NCBI GenBank assembly: GCA_029262315.1
Contig: JAJCZP010000056.1
Coordinates: 1-53,391, forward strand
DNA: 53,391 nt
From: Deltaproteobacteria bacterium
GTDB taxonomy: Bacteria > Desulfobacterota > Binatia > UTPRO1
Direction of reading: 5' to 3'
The position numbers and the translations under genes are program-made. The notes beneath the pieces were generated by a model that was not told the DNA's origin, searched no databases, and worked only from the letters and a program-made list of their open reading frames with translations. This document shows, one piece after another, positions 8,303-17,472 of the stretch. Each line of letters begins with the position of its first letter. The first letter of the stretch is position 1.

Positions 8303-9130
8303 CTACTCCTTCGGATAGATGCCGCGTCGCGGCTCGTCTGTGTAAATCGGTGTGCGTTTCTCGGAGTAGGCCGTGATGGCCTCGGGCAGGTTGTCGGTCA
8401 TCCCGAGCATGATCTGATTCCGATCCTCGAGCTCGATGGCCGCGTCGAGGCTGGCCGTCTCCAGATTGGCCCAGATTACTTGCTTGGTCATGTGCAAGCC
8501 GTACGGACTGAACTTGCACATCCCCTCGGCGATCTCGAGCGCGCTCTCCAGAATGGTGTCATCCGGAGTGACGCGCGATACGAGCCCCATGCGCAACGCC
8601 TCAGCCGCATCGACGCGGCGGCCCGTCAGCAGGATATCGCTCGAGTGCGCGGTACCGACGAGTCGTGGCAGCAGCCAGCTCGCGCCGAGCTCGGTGCTGG
8701 TCAAGCCGTTCACGATCCCCGTCGAGTTGAACACGGCGGACTCGGCCGCGATACGGATGTCGGCGGCCAGCGTGAGACACATCCCGCCACCGTACGCCAC
8801 ACCGTTCACCGCGGCGATGATCGGCTGCGGCAGGTGGCGCATCACCGGAATCACGCGCGAGTAGATGCGAATCGCGCGCGGACCGATCCGCGGCACCGTC
8901 AGCCCATCGATGTTCGGAATCATCGATTGATCCCTGAGATCGAGGCCCGAGCAGAATCCACGTCCGGCACCGGTCAGTATGACGACACGGCATTCGTTGT
9001 CGTCACCGACGCCGCGTAGCGCCGCTTCGAGCTCTAGGCAGAGATCGATCGACATCGCATTGAGACAGTCCGGTCGATTCAGGCGCACGATGCGCACGTG
9101 GGATCGTGCTTCGACGGTAACGTTGGGCAC
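8303..9130 (-). CDS. Enoyl-CoA hydratase/isomerase family (crotonase) protein
   Basis: A 275-residue cytoplasmic crotonase. The GTG start at 9130 follows GGAGAG. The CoA-binding and oxyanion segments are visible: GAGRGFCSGLDL and NGVAYGGGMCLTLAADIRIA. Aligned by eye with rat mitochondrial enoyl-CoA hydratase, the two catalytic glutamates (E144 in GGGCE, E164 in PE) are replaced by C and G, so simple hydratase chemistry is doubtful. A downstream TELGASWLLPRLVG segment is common in crotonases of unknown function in actinobacteria and deltaproteobacteria. It probably acts on a CoA thioester in fatty-acid, steroid or aromatic-acid breakdown, perhaps as an isomerase, C-C hydrolase or dehydratase. 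Confidence 0.9.
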   Translation of the reverse strand: MPNVTVEARSHVRIVRLNRPDCLNAMSIDLCLELEAALRGVGDDNECRVVILTGAGRGFCSGLDLRDQSMIPNIDGLTVPRIGPRAIRIYSRVIPVMRHLPQPIIAAVNGVAYGGGMCLTLAADIRIAAESAVFNSTGIVNGLTSTELGASWLLPRLVGTAHSSDILLTGRRVDAAEALRMGLVSRVTPDDTILESALEIAEGMCKFSPYGLHMTKQVIWANLETASLDAAIELEDRNQIMLGMTDNLPEAITAYSEKRTPIYTDEPRRGIYPKE

Positions 9131-9158
9131 GGGCTTCTCTCCTTACTGGGCGACCGAT

Positions 9159-9204
9159 GTTGCCTACTGGACCATCACGGGCGTTGCCTACTGGACCGTC
9201 ATGG
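9159..9204. repeat. 24-bp tandem duplication carrying the stop codon
   Basis: GTTGCCTACTGGACC is repeated with period 24 (copies at 9159 and 9183). A third, degenerate copy lies near 9143. On the minus strand the copies give in-frame stop codons at 9190, 9166 and 9145, each after a V-x-Q tripeptide. The duplication spans the end of the propeller gene and the gap before the crotonase gene. Confidence 0.8.
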
Positions 9205-11092
9205 TCGCATCGTCACCGCTCGTCGTCGTGGAGATCCCCGAGCTCGGCTCGGTGGCACTCACCGTGGCCGTGCCGATACCGATAGCGACGACGCGGCTGT
9301 GATTCCCCGCTTCGTTCGTGGCGGTAGCAACCGCCGGGTCGCTCGTCGCGTACACGACCTCTTGCGTGAGATTGAGGGTCGCTCCTCCCGCGTAGTGCCC
9401 GGTCGCAGTGTACGTCTCGTCCTGGCCGACGGCACGGGTGACGCTCACCGGCGCCAGGGTCAGACGCTCGAGCGGACCCACCACCTCGATGCTTGCGGGC
9501 ACCGCGCCAATCCCGCTGCCGGGATCGATCGCGGTTACCGTCGTCGCACCGGCGCCGACCGCGTCGATGCGGCTGCGATCACCCACATCGTTCGACGCCA
9601 GCGCGACCGCAGGATCGCCGGTCCCATAGGCAAGCTGCTGGGTGAGGTTCTGGGTCGTGCCGCCGCTGAAGTGCCCCGTCGCGGTAAAGCGCTGGACCTG
9701 CCCGACCGCGCGAAGGATGCTCGCGGGTGCGAGGGTGATGCTCTCGAGAACGGGCGTCGGAATGGGCGTCGGCTCGGCGAAGATCGGCCCGAGCAACGGG
9801 GAGGTATTCACCAAGAAGATCTGCGGCTGGTCATTCCCGGTGCCCGCGATGTCACTGTCCGTCACGAAGGCGGTAAACACCAACCGGCCAGTGGGCCCCG
9901 CCAGCAATGCCTCGCCGTCGGTGAGTCGTGTCACGCCATCCTCGTCATCGAACACGTACAATCGCTCGACCCCGGCACCTCCCGCACCAGTGAGATCGGC
10001 CGTCGAGCGAAAGAAGAACCGGTTCCGCCGCCGCGTCCCGGTCGAGATCGCCTGGGTGCTGTCCCCATCGGCCCCGAACGTGAGTTGCGTGATCTGCACC
10101 GGATCGGCATCGAGACTGGCGACAAAGATCTGCGAGTGCGTACTGCCGGTGCCGGCCAGATCGGCCCCAGACTCGAAAAGCACCAGACCACTCGCCGTCA
10201 GCATGGGGCGGAGACTGTCGACGCTACCGCAGGTCAGCTGCGTCGAGGCGCTCTCGAGGAGATTGCGCACGAAGATCTGGGAGATGCCCGTGCCACATCC
10301 TGTGCCGGCGAGATCCTGGTCTGAAGCGAATGTCACGAGCCGCCCGCGCCGACCGATCGCCGGATCGCTGACCGCCTCCTCCGAAACCAGCAGCAGGCCC
10401 GGGTTGCCCTCCAGCGGGCACGGATACCCGAGGCATGTCGACCGCTCCAACGAACGCACGACCGTCAGATAGAGATGCGTCCCGGGCGCCAACCCTTGAT
10501 CGAGGAGATCGTCGGTCGAGAAGAACAGTAGGAACTTGCCGCGCGAACTCAGTCGTGGGCCAAAGCTCTCCCCGGCACTCCGGGTCACTTGCCGGAGCGG
10601 AACGAAGCCTTTCTTCCATTTGGCGTTCAGTCCGAGGAAGACCTGACGGCCGGTCGTGCCGGCGTTCAACAGATCGGCTTCCGACTCGAAGGCGAACGTC
10701 CGGGCGCGCCGCGCCGCCACGGGCGCCGTGCTCGGCGCCGTGCCGAAGGTCAGCTGGAAGATCCCGAGCTCACCGCGCCGCACTCGAAGCGCGTGATCGA
10801 AAGCGAAGATCTGAGGAGTCGTGTTGCCATTCCCGAGCAGATCCCCATCCGACGAGAACAACAACACGTTCGCGCGGGGATCGTACGACAGCGCTTCGAT
10901 GGCTTGCCCGGGCAGGTCGGTGACCTGCACGAAACGCGGGGTCTTCCGGTGCAACGCCTGCGCCTGCCAGGCCATCGCCACCAACGCCAGGCCGACCACG
11001 ACGCCGGCAAGGACTCTCCCTGCGGACCGGCTCAGCAATGAGGTCGAGGCACGAATGCCTTGACTGTAGCGCCTTCGCCTGAGCGCTGCCAA
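9188..11092 (-). CDS. Secreted beta-propeller (PD40/TolB-like) protein with two Ig-like (Big_2) domains
   Basis: An exported protein of about 634 residues. The start is uncertain. The hydrophobic signal segment GRVLAGVVVGLALVAMAW is encoded at about 11020-10965, and TTG codons at 11092 and 11038 are the only nearby starts; the open frame itself runs to 11410. The first two-thirds hold repeated blades with the motif S-x-x-D-L-x-G-x-G and QIF (SDGDLLGNG, SEADLLNAG, SDQDLAGTG, SGADLAGTG, STADLTGAG, DSDIAGTG), like PD40/WD40-type propellers. After a PTPIPTP linker come two homologous Ig-like domains, each containing AVGQ, FTATGHF or YTATGHY, and NLTQ. It may bind a surface ligand; no catalytic motif is evident. 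Confidence 0.8.
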   Translation of the reverse strand: MAALRRRRYSQGIRASTSLLSRSAGRVLAGVVVGLALVAMAWQAQALHRKTPRFVQVTDLPGQAIEALSYDPRANVLLFSSDGDLLGNGNTTPQIFAFDHALRVRRGELGIFQLTFGTAPSTAPVAARRARTFAFESEADLLNAGTTGRQVFLGLNAKWKKGFVPLRQVTRSAGESFGPRLSSRGKFLLFFSTDDLLDQGLAPGTHLYLTVVRSLERSTCLGYPCPLEGNPGLLLVSEEAVSDPAIGRRGRLVTFASDQDLAGTGCGTGISQIFVRNLLESASTQLTCGSVDSLRPMLTASGLVLFESGADLAGTGSTHSQIFVASLDADPVQITQLTFGADGDSTQAISTGTRRRNRFFFRSTADLTGAGGAGVERLYVFDDEDGVTRLTDGEALLAGPTGRLVFTAFVTDSDIAGTGNDQPQIFLVNTSPLLGPIFAEPTPIPTPVLESITLAPASILRAVGQVQRFTATGHFSGGTTQNLTQQLAYGTGDPAVALASNDVGDRSRIDAVGAGATTVTAIDPGSGIGAVPASIEVVGPLERLTLAPVSVTRAVGQDETYTATGHYAGGATLNLTQEVVYATSDPAVATATNEAGNHSRVVAIGIGTATVSATEPSSGISTTTSGDDATMTVQ

Positions 11093-11240
11093 CCCGTCTG
11101 CGGCCGAGATTGGCCTTCCCGAGACTTCGGCTGTATGGAGAACGCTATGGATGGTGCGATAGTCGCGCAGCAGCGCGGACCGGAGTAGGACCGTCCGGCC
11201 ATCCGTCCCACATCGGGTTCTGTTCGCCGCGATCTTCCTG

Positions 11241-13619
11241 GTGGCCTTCGCGACATTGCTACTCGAGGTGTCGCTGATCCGTGTGCTGTCGTTCACGATC
11301 TGGCACCACTTCGCGTACGTCGTGATCTCGACGGCGCTCCTGGGATTCGGCGCTTCCGGAACGTTGTTGGCGGTCCGCCCCGAAATCGGCACGCGCACGC
11401 CGCGAGCCACCCTCGCCCGCTGTGCGGCCGCGGCGGGCCTCAGCGCGGCGGCGACACTGGCGTTCGTGGTTCTGGTCCCCCTCCACCCAACGGCGCTCGT
11501 CTCTGAGCCTATGCAGCTGGTGGTCCTCGTCGCCTACCAGCTGGTGGTGACGGTCCCGTTCTTCTTCTCCGGCTTGGCCGTCAGCCTGGCGCTCCGAGAC
11601 GCGGCGATGGCGGTCGACCGTCTGTACTTCTGGGACCTCCTCGGGGCTGGGTTGGCATGCCTGAGTGCGGTCGTAACTATGAACGCCTTCACTCCGCCCG
11701 GCGCGGTCATGATCGCGGCAGGAGTGTTCCTGATCGCCGCCGCGATGCTTGCCGAGCTACACAGCACGCGCGCCGTCGCTCTCACCACGTGCGTCATCCT
11801 GGCCACCAGCGCTCCACTCGTAAGCGAGGCGCCGTTCACGATCGCGCGCAGCAAAGAGCTCTCCCTGCTGCGTATCGCGGGTGGGGCCACCCCCGTGCGC
11901 CACACCTGGACGAGCTTGTTCCGCACCGATCTCGTCGAGCCACCGGCGCGCGCGTCGCGCCGCCCGTGCCGCGACTGGGGACTCAGTGCACGCGGCCCAG
12001 CCGAATGCGACCCGCCGCGCCTCTTCATCGCCCATGACGGGACGGCGGGTACGGAGATTCACGGGCTCGGCCCGGACGCACGCCTACCGCAGCTCGACTT
12101 CCATATCCTCCGCATGCCGTATCTGGTGGCCAACCCAGACGCCCATGCGCTCGTGATCGGCGTCGGCGGCGGCCGTGACATCGTCGTCGCGCGACAGTTC
12201 GGCGCAGCACGCGTCACCGGCGTCGAACTCGACCCCGTGGCGGTCCGTTGGATCACGAACGAGCTGGACGATGTCGTCGGCGACTTCTTTCGCACGCCGG
12301 AGGTTCGTCTCATCGTTGGCGAGGGACGACACGCGGTCGAAGCCACCGAGGAGCGTTTCGACGTGATCCAGCTCACCGGGGTCGATACCCTGGCCGCCGA
12401 ATTCAGCGGCGCCTACGTGCTCGCCGAGAACTACCTCTACACGGTCGAGGCCATGCGGGCGTATCTCGATCATCTGGAACCCGGAGGCATTCTGTCGTTC
12501 GCGACGGCCAACGGTGATCGCGATGCGCCGCGCGCCGCCGCCCGCATGGTCTCGACCGCCAGGCGCGCCCTCGTCGAACGTGGGGTCACGCACCCCGAAC
12601 GACACATCGCCATGATCGACAGCGACAACGTCTACGTTGAGGTCATGATCGGGCGCGATCCCTTCACACCGGCGCAGATCGCCACCCTCCAAGCCGAATC
12701 CGACCGCCTGGGATTTCTGCCGCTCCATCTCCCCGGGAGCGATGCCTACCCGCTCTATCAGGCGCTCGCCTCGACCGCGGGACCCGAGCGAACCGCGCTC
12801 CTCGAACGATTGCGCTTTCGCGTCGATGCGGTCACCGACGACCGCCCCTTCTTCTTCAGCTTCTTCCGCTGGAACGATCTCTTCTCGGTGGGCAGCGGCG
12901 GTCTCGGCCCATCGCACGTGACGGCGCTCGGACAGATCGTGCTCCTGGTCCTGCTCGTGACGTTGAGCATCCTTGCCGGGCTCCTCATCCTCGCGCCGCT
13001 CGCCCTCTTCCGACGCCGCGGGCTGGCCGTGGGCAACCGGCCGGCCGCCGGCATCCTCCTGTACTTCCTCGCGCTCGGCGCGGGCTTCATGCTGTTCGAG
13101 ATCAGCCTGATTCAGCAGTTCGTGCTGTTCCTCGGGTACCCGACCTACTCGCTGACGGCCACTATGGGTTCGCTCCTCGTCTCGCTGGGATGTGGTAGCC
13201 GGTTGTCCCGTCGGTGGGTCGGCCGCGAGCACGTCGCCCTGCCGCTCGCCGTCGGCGCACTTGCGGCACTCACCGCATGGTACGTCCTCGGGCTCCCGGC
13301 ACTGCAGCAACGCTTTCTCGGCGCCGACCTGCAGATACGCGTCGCCATCACCGCGGCCAATCTGGCACCCCTCGGTCTGGTCATGGGCATCTTCTTTCCC
13401 CTCGGCGTACGCCGCGCCGCCAGCTTGCATGCGGATCTCGTCCCATGGGCATGGGGCATCAACGGCAGCGCCTCCGTCACAGCCGCGGTATTGGCGGTCG
13501 TCCTGGCGATGACCTACGGCGTGACGGCCGTCTGGCTCTTGTCGGTAGTGATCTACGCCGTCGGCGTCGGTGCGTTTCTCACATTGACGCGACCGCCCGT
13601 GACGACGCCAACGGGGTAG
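11241..13619 (+). CDS. Multi-pass membrane spermidine synthase-like methyltransferase-fold protein
   Basis: About 792 residues. The GTG start at 11241 lies inside what looks like the first membrane helix, and the frame is open back to 11163, so the true start may be a little upstream. About six hydrophobic helices come first. A soluble Rossmann domain of the spermidine/spermine synthase type follows, with ALVIGVGGGRDIVVAR and VTGVELDP, then about seven more helices. The GGGDG element of aminopropyltransferases reads GGGRD here, so polyamine synthesis should not be assumed. Such fused proteins are widespread and mostly uncharacterised. It is convergent with the GT-C-like gene, with a gap of 16 bases. 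Confidence 0.8.
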   Translation: MAFATLLLEVSLIRVLSFTIWHHFAYVVISTALLGFGASGTLLAVRPEIGTRTPRATLARCAAAAGLSAAATLAFVVLVPLHPTALVSEPMQLVVLVAYQLVVTVPFFFSGLAVSLALRDAAMAVDRLYFWDLLGAGLACLSAVVTMNAFTPPGAVMIAAGVFLIAAAMLAELHSTRAVALTTCVILATSAPLVSEAPFTIARSKELSLLRIAGGATPVRHTWTSLFRTDLVEPPARASRRPCRDWGLSARGPAECDPPRLFIAHDGTAGTEIHGLGPDARLPQLDFHILRMPYLVANPDAHALVIGVGGGRDIVVARQFGAARVTGVELDPVAVRWITNELDDVVGDFFRTPEVRLIVGEGRHAVEATEERFDVIQLTGVDTLAAEFSGAYVLAENYLYTVEAMRAYLDHLEPGGILSFATANGDRDAPRAAARMVSTARRALVERGVTHPERHIAMIDSDNVYVEVMIGRDPFTPAQIATLQAESDRLGFLPLHLPGSDAYPLYQALASTAGPERTALLERLRFRVDAVTDDRPFFFSFFRWNDLFSVGSGGLGPSHVTALGQIVLLVLLVTLSILAGLLILAPLALFRRRGLAVGNRPAAGILLYFLALGAGFMLFEISLIQQFVLFLGYPTYSLTATMGSLLVSLGCGSRLSRRWVGREHVALPLAVGALAALTAWYVLGLPALQQRFLGADLQIRVAITAANLAPLGLVMGIFFPLGVRRAASLHADLVPWAWGINGSASVTAAVLAVVLAMTYGVTAVWLLSVVIYAVGVGAFLTLTRPPVTTPTG

Positions 13620-13635
13620 GAGAGGTCGCCAGACA

Positions 13636-15783
13636 TCATCGCTGGCGCTTGTATCTCGTCACCACGGCGACGCCCACGAAGAGAAACGCGAGCGCGGCAG
13701 CTACCACCCCTGGCACGAACCCCGGCGGATCGTAGGAGAAAACCGCACGCCGTCGCCCCGGCTCGACGATCACGCCGCGTACGAAGTGGTTGGTTTGCCA
13801 GAGCCTCTGGCGCTCACCGTCAATCGTGACATGCCAGCCGGGAGCGAAGGCATCGGTCAGCACCAGCAGAGCGCGGCTGTCGGCCGTGAATTGAACCGTA
13901 ACCCTCTCCGGTCGTTCTTCGATGATCTCGGCGGACCCCTGAGCGGCACCGGACCATGCCAGCGACGGGTCAGATCCGGCCTCCCCGGGAGATCGCACGA
14001 CGACAGCTTCGCGAGCCCCGTCGAAGTCGCGGCTGAGCATGGCGCCCAACGCAGCTGCGTCGTCCTGGACGAATCGTACCCCTCCCACGAGGTACGCGCG
14101 CGGTCGCGCAGACGGATTCTCGTACACTGGCCAAGGAACACCGCCGACGCGCAACGGCCGGAGCGGCGGCACCCGAGTCGGCGGATGCGCTCCGCGCGGA
14201 AGCGCCAGAACTCGCACCGAAACCAGGTCCAAGAGCTCTGGGCGCGCGAGCCCGTGAACCCCCGGAACGTGCCCCTTGAAGGGATGAGTTGCGTCTTCAC
14301 TGGGCGTTGGCTTGGCTATGACCGCGTGCAGATACGCGGATAGTCGCCGGCTACTCAACGGATCGTAGTCTTGTAAAACCTGAAACCCGCCGATCATTCC
14401 CAACCGGTGCGGGATCCGAGGATACAGACTATCGGCGGGCAGGATTACCCGCCCCCCGTCCGCATAGTTCCGCAGCGCCATTGCGACATGAGTACTCCGC
14501 CGGAAGTACGCGGCCGGCACCGTCCATGGCAGTTGCGATGAATTCGAAACCGGCGGAACGAGGACAGCCGTGAGACTGCCAACCAGCGTAAGCCCGATCG
14601 CCCTGCGCACGCCCGTACTGAAGCGCGATCCCACACGCATGAGAGACGTCACGCCCAAGGCCGTTCCGATCGCGAAGAAGAACGCGACGAGAACGATGAG
14701 CCTGGGCGGCAAGCGGACCATGGCCAAACCGGGTATGAGCCGGTAGATTCCGAAAAACGGCGTGCCCGGCCCGAGCATGAGGACGTACGCCACGATCCCC
14801 GCGCCACCAATCACGGCCCCGAACGCGCCGTTCGAACTCCAACCGATCAGGGCCAGCAATATGACGAGCGCTGAGAGATAGACGCGAGCATAGGGCGCGT
14901 CGTGCTGCGGCGGCGTCCACGTTGCGTTGACGATCTGTGCCGGCGACTCTACCGGCATGATCTGCGCGTCAGTGAGCGCCGATACGTGACGCACGGTCTC
15001 GGAGGTCCACGCCAAGGTGGGGAAGATTTGGGGCGCCGCGAGTCCGACGGCCAGCGCACCGGCGACCGCGAGGCGAGCCAGGCCCATCCTGGTGAAAATC
15101 ACCCCGGACCCTTCGCCCTTGCATGCCAAGGCGATCGTCAGCACCAAGACTGCGTACACGACGTAGAGTGCAATATGGTAGGCACCCGCCAGCATGCACA
15201 TCGCGCCGGCGAGACCGAGGGCGAGGACGCTTCCCCAGGCGCTGCCTTGAACGACGCTCACCACGGCACAACACACGATCGGCAACCACGTGCCGGACTC
15301 GAGAAACGAAGGCATGTAGAATTGGCGAAAGCCGAAAACCGTCGAGTAGACAATACATCCAGCAGCAGCCGCGGCACCCTGCATTCCCAAACGACGACAG
15401 AGCGCGTACGTCCCAACGCCCGCGAGCAAGAGGTGCACGACAGCGGAGACGTGCATCGCTGTCGGAACATCGAACACAAGCAGAAGCAATCGGGCGGGAT
15501 AGAATACGCCAGGCTGCAACATGGCGAGAAACGGAACGCCGGCTCCTTGGTAGGGGTTCCAGAACGGAAGTGCCCCCTCATGCAACCTCGCGGCCTGGTA
15601 GCTATAGGCGGGCAGGTAGTAGAGGAACAGATCCATAGCACCAAAGAGCACCTGGTGCGCCGGCACGAGGATACGGGTTCTCCACACGAAAAGGGTCCCG
15701 AGCACCAGACATGCCACCACGAGAAGATCGACCAGCGTCGTCCACCGACCACCCGTAGCTCGCAGCGCTACACGACGTTCCAC
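13636..15783 (-). CDS. YfhO-like GT-C membrane protein
   Basis: A 715-residue polytopic protein with about 12 membrane helices and a C-terminal extracytoplasmic beta domain (APGWHVTIDGE, VEPGRRRAVFSYDPPGF). The first outer loop carries the characteristic LPFWNPYQGAGVPF and LQPGVFYP segment of the YfhO family. YfhO proteins are thought to transfer sugars from a polyprenyl carrier, for example onto lipoteichoic acid in Bacillus. Its GTG start (15783) has GGAG upstream and is 6 bases after the MBL hydrolase stop, so the two are co-transcribed. Substrate unknown. A second large GT-C-like protein is at 38586-40367. Confidence 0.85.
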   Translation of the reverse strand: MERRVALRATGGRWTTLVDLLVVACLVLGTLFVWRTRILVPAHQVLFGAMDLFLYYLPAYSYQAARLHEGALPFWNPYQGAGVPFLAMLQPGVFYPARLLLLVFDVPTAMHVSAVVHLLLAGVGTYALCRRLGMQGAAAAAGCIVYSTVFGFRQFYMPSFLESGTWLPIVCCAVVSVVQGSAWGSVLALGLAGAMCMLAGAYHIALYVVYAVLVLTIALACKGEGSGVIFTRMGLARLAVAGALAVGLAAPQIFPTLAWTSETVRHVSALTDAQIMPVESPAQIVNATWTPPQHDAPYARVYLSALVILLALIGWSSNGAFGAVIGGAGIVAYVLMLGPGTPFFGIYRLIPGLAMVRLPPRLIVLVAFFFAIGTALGVTSLMRVGSRFSTGVRRAIGLTLVGSLTAVLVPPVSNSSQLPWTVPAAYFRRSTHVAMALRNYADGGRVILPADSLYPRIPHRLGMIGGFQVLQDYDPLSSRRLSAYLHAVIAKPTPSEDATHPFKGHVPGVHGLARPELLDLVSVRVLALPRGAHPPTRVPPLRPLRVGGVPWPVYENPSARPRAYLVGGVRFVQDDAAALGAMLSRDFDGAREAVVVRSPGEAGSDPSLAWSGAAQGSAEIIEERPERVTVQFTADSRALLVLTDAFAPGWHVTIDGERQRLWQTNHFVRGVIVEPGRRRAVFSYDPPGFVPGVVAAALAFLFVGVAVVTRYKRQR

Positions 15784-15789
15784 GCGCGG

Positions 15790-16665
15790 TCACTCCATCC
15801 GCAAGCTGGTCGGCGACTGGCTCGCGTACGGCGTGCCACAAAAGCGACCACGGTCGTCGCGTGCCACGCGCGCGAGCGCCACCGTGGAATCGTGCGTGAA
15901 GCAGACCGAGCCGCCGCGCGCGAGCAGCCCCTCCAAACACACGCGCTTCTCCTCGACCAAGCGCTCGGGAAAACGATCATACCCCATGGTGATCGGCAGA
16001 TGCATCCAGGGAAGCCCCGGAATCAGATCAGAGGCATAGAGCACCGGACCATCATCGGTCTCGATCTCGGTCATCATGAGACCGGGCGTGTGGCCCTCCG
16101 ACCAATGCAACCGATAGCCGGGCCCGAGGGTGTCCGTCGCATCGCCGGAGACGATCTCGAGCCGGCCCGTCGCTTCGAGCAGGGCGGGAAGCTCGGGGAT
16201 GAAACTCGCACGGTCACGGGCATGCGGCGCCACGGCACGGGCCCACGCGGCGGCGCCAACGAGCACACGCGCGCGGGGAAACAAAAGCCGGAGCGGCGCC
16301 CCCTCCTCCCACGGCGCGAGCAGTCCACCGGCGTGATCGAAGTGCAGATGACTGAGGACCACGATGTCGATCTCGTCGTGCGGCACTCCGACCTGAGCGA
16401 GACGCTCCCTCAGCACATGGCTCGGCTCGATGATGCCGTAACGCTCACGTGCCTTCGGCGCGAAGAACGCTCCGACACCCGTCTCGAACAGAATCGTCCG
16501 GGCGTCTTCACGGACCAGCAGCGCACGACATGCGAGCGGGATCAGCCCCTCCGCGTCCGGCGCGATCCAGCGTGACCACAGCGCGCGGGGACAGTTCCCG
16601 AACATGGCGCCGCCATCCAAGCGTTGGGTGTTTCCTTCGATCGGGAGCAACGTCGGTCCGCTCAT
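15790..16665 (-). CDS. MBL-fold metallo-hydrolase
   Basis: A 291-residue cytoplasmic protein of the metallo-beta-lactamase superfamily. The metal motif HLHFDH is at residues 106-111, followed by WSEGHTPG and LYASDLIPG, which supply further ligands, and a late FTHD. The layout is that of lactonase/AttM-like or glyoxalase-II-like hydrolases rather than antibiotic beta-lactamases. It is the first gene of a probable two-gene unit with the YfhO-like gene. The actual substrate (lactone, thioester or other) cannot be read from sequence. Confidence 0.88.
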   Translation of the reverse strand: MSGPTLLPIEGNTQRLDGGAMFGNCPRALWSRWIAPDAEGLIPLACRALLVREDARTILFETGVGAFFAPKARERYGIIEPSHVLRERLAQVGVPHDEIDIVVLSHLHFDHAGGLLAPWEEGAPLRLLFPRARVLVGAAAWARAVAPHARDRASFIPELPALLEATGRLEIVSGDATDTLGPGYRLHWSEGHTPGLMMTEIETDDGPVLYASDLIPGLPWMHLPITMGYDRFPERLVEEKRVCLEGLLARGGSVCFTHDSTVALARVARDDRGRFCGTPYASQSPTSLRME

Positions 16666-16726
16666 GGCACCGCTCAGTTAGCGCGCTCCCCCGGGAGCGG
16701 CAAGTCGCACACCACGCCCGGCAACG

Positions 16727-17404
16727 CTACGCGGGCGTGAGCACGGCGACCCAGCCAAAGATCATGGCGTAGTGGGCGCCACTACCAGCCACCACCAGGA
16801 CGTGGAACACCTCGTGGGACGAAAACACGTGGGGCCAGAGCCGCGGCCGCTCGGAGACGAAGATCACCATGCCCACGGTGTAGAAGATGCCGCCAGCGAG
16901 GCCGAGCGCCAGAGCAGGTGCGGGCAGACGCTGCATTAAAGGCATCAAGAAGAGGATCGGCGCCCATCCCTGCAAGGTCTGCAAGGTAATCGAGAGCCCC
17001 GAACTCACACCTGGCCACCACACCTTCTGGATGACGCCAACCACCGCGATGCTCCACACCAGCGCCAGCGCAACCCAGCGGTCCCATCCCGTGAGCGCGA
17101 TGAACGCGACCGGCGTAAACGTCCCGGCGACCTGAAGGTAGATCATCGCGTGATCGGCACGCTGCATCCGGCCCTTCCACAGGGCACTCCACGGCACCGA
17201 ATGATAGAGGCTGCTCACCGTGTAGAGCGCGATCATGCACACGGCAAAGATCAGGAGCGCGATCTGGTGGGTCGGCTGCCCGTCGGCTCGGATCCACAAC
17301 AACACGGCTCCGAGCGCGGAACAGACCGCCGCGGCGCCATGGAGAAGTCCGCGGACGGGGTTCTGCATCTTGCCGAGCGTGAGGCGGGGGGGCTGCAGGG
17401 TCAT
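16727..17404 (-). CDS. Hemolysin III / PAQR family membrane protein
   Basis: A 225-residue protein with seven predicted membrane helices. PAQR-family metal-site motifs are visible: SSLYHS in the second helix region, DHAMIYLQ, and SHEVFHVLVVAGSGAHY near the end. Bacterial members (TrhA/YqfA/HlyIII) affect membrane energetics or lipid homeostasis and are often misnamed hemolysins. An internal ATG 12 codons in (MQNPVRG) is an alternative start. It lies 68 bases after the acyl-CoA synthetase gene on the same strand, so it may be a distal member of that transcript. Confidence 0.92.
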   Translation of the reverse strand: MTLQPPRLTLGKMQNPVRGLLHGAAAVCSALGAVLLWIRADGQPTHQIALLIFAVCMIALYTVSSLYHSVPWSALWKGRMQRADHAMIYLQVAGTFTPVAFIALTGWDRWVALALVWSIAVVGVIQKVWWPGVSSGLSITLQTLQGWAPILFLMPLMQRLPAPALALGLAGGIFYTVGMVIFVSERPRLWPHVFSSHEVFHVLVVAGSGAHYAMIFGWVAVLTPA

Positions 17405-17472
17405 GGCTCCCTGAGTCGTACACGAACCCGGCGCCGACGCCTAGTCTAGGGCGAGACAGCGCCCGGGCGCGC

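Noticed and set aside
11093..11410. N-terminal extension of the propeller gene to 11410
   Set aside because: It runs through the opposite-strand gene start, and the signal peptide is much further in. The short start is uncertain but more likely.
12084..13430. Long minus-strand open frame within the spermidine-synthase-like gene
   Set aside because: GC-rich antisense artefact with no recognisable domain; the plus-strand frame carries the SAM-binding motif and membrane helices.
16727..17404. Calling the PAQR protein a hemolysin toxin
   Set aside because: Family members are membrane-homeostasis proteins, and no toxin partner or secretion signal is present.
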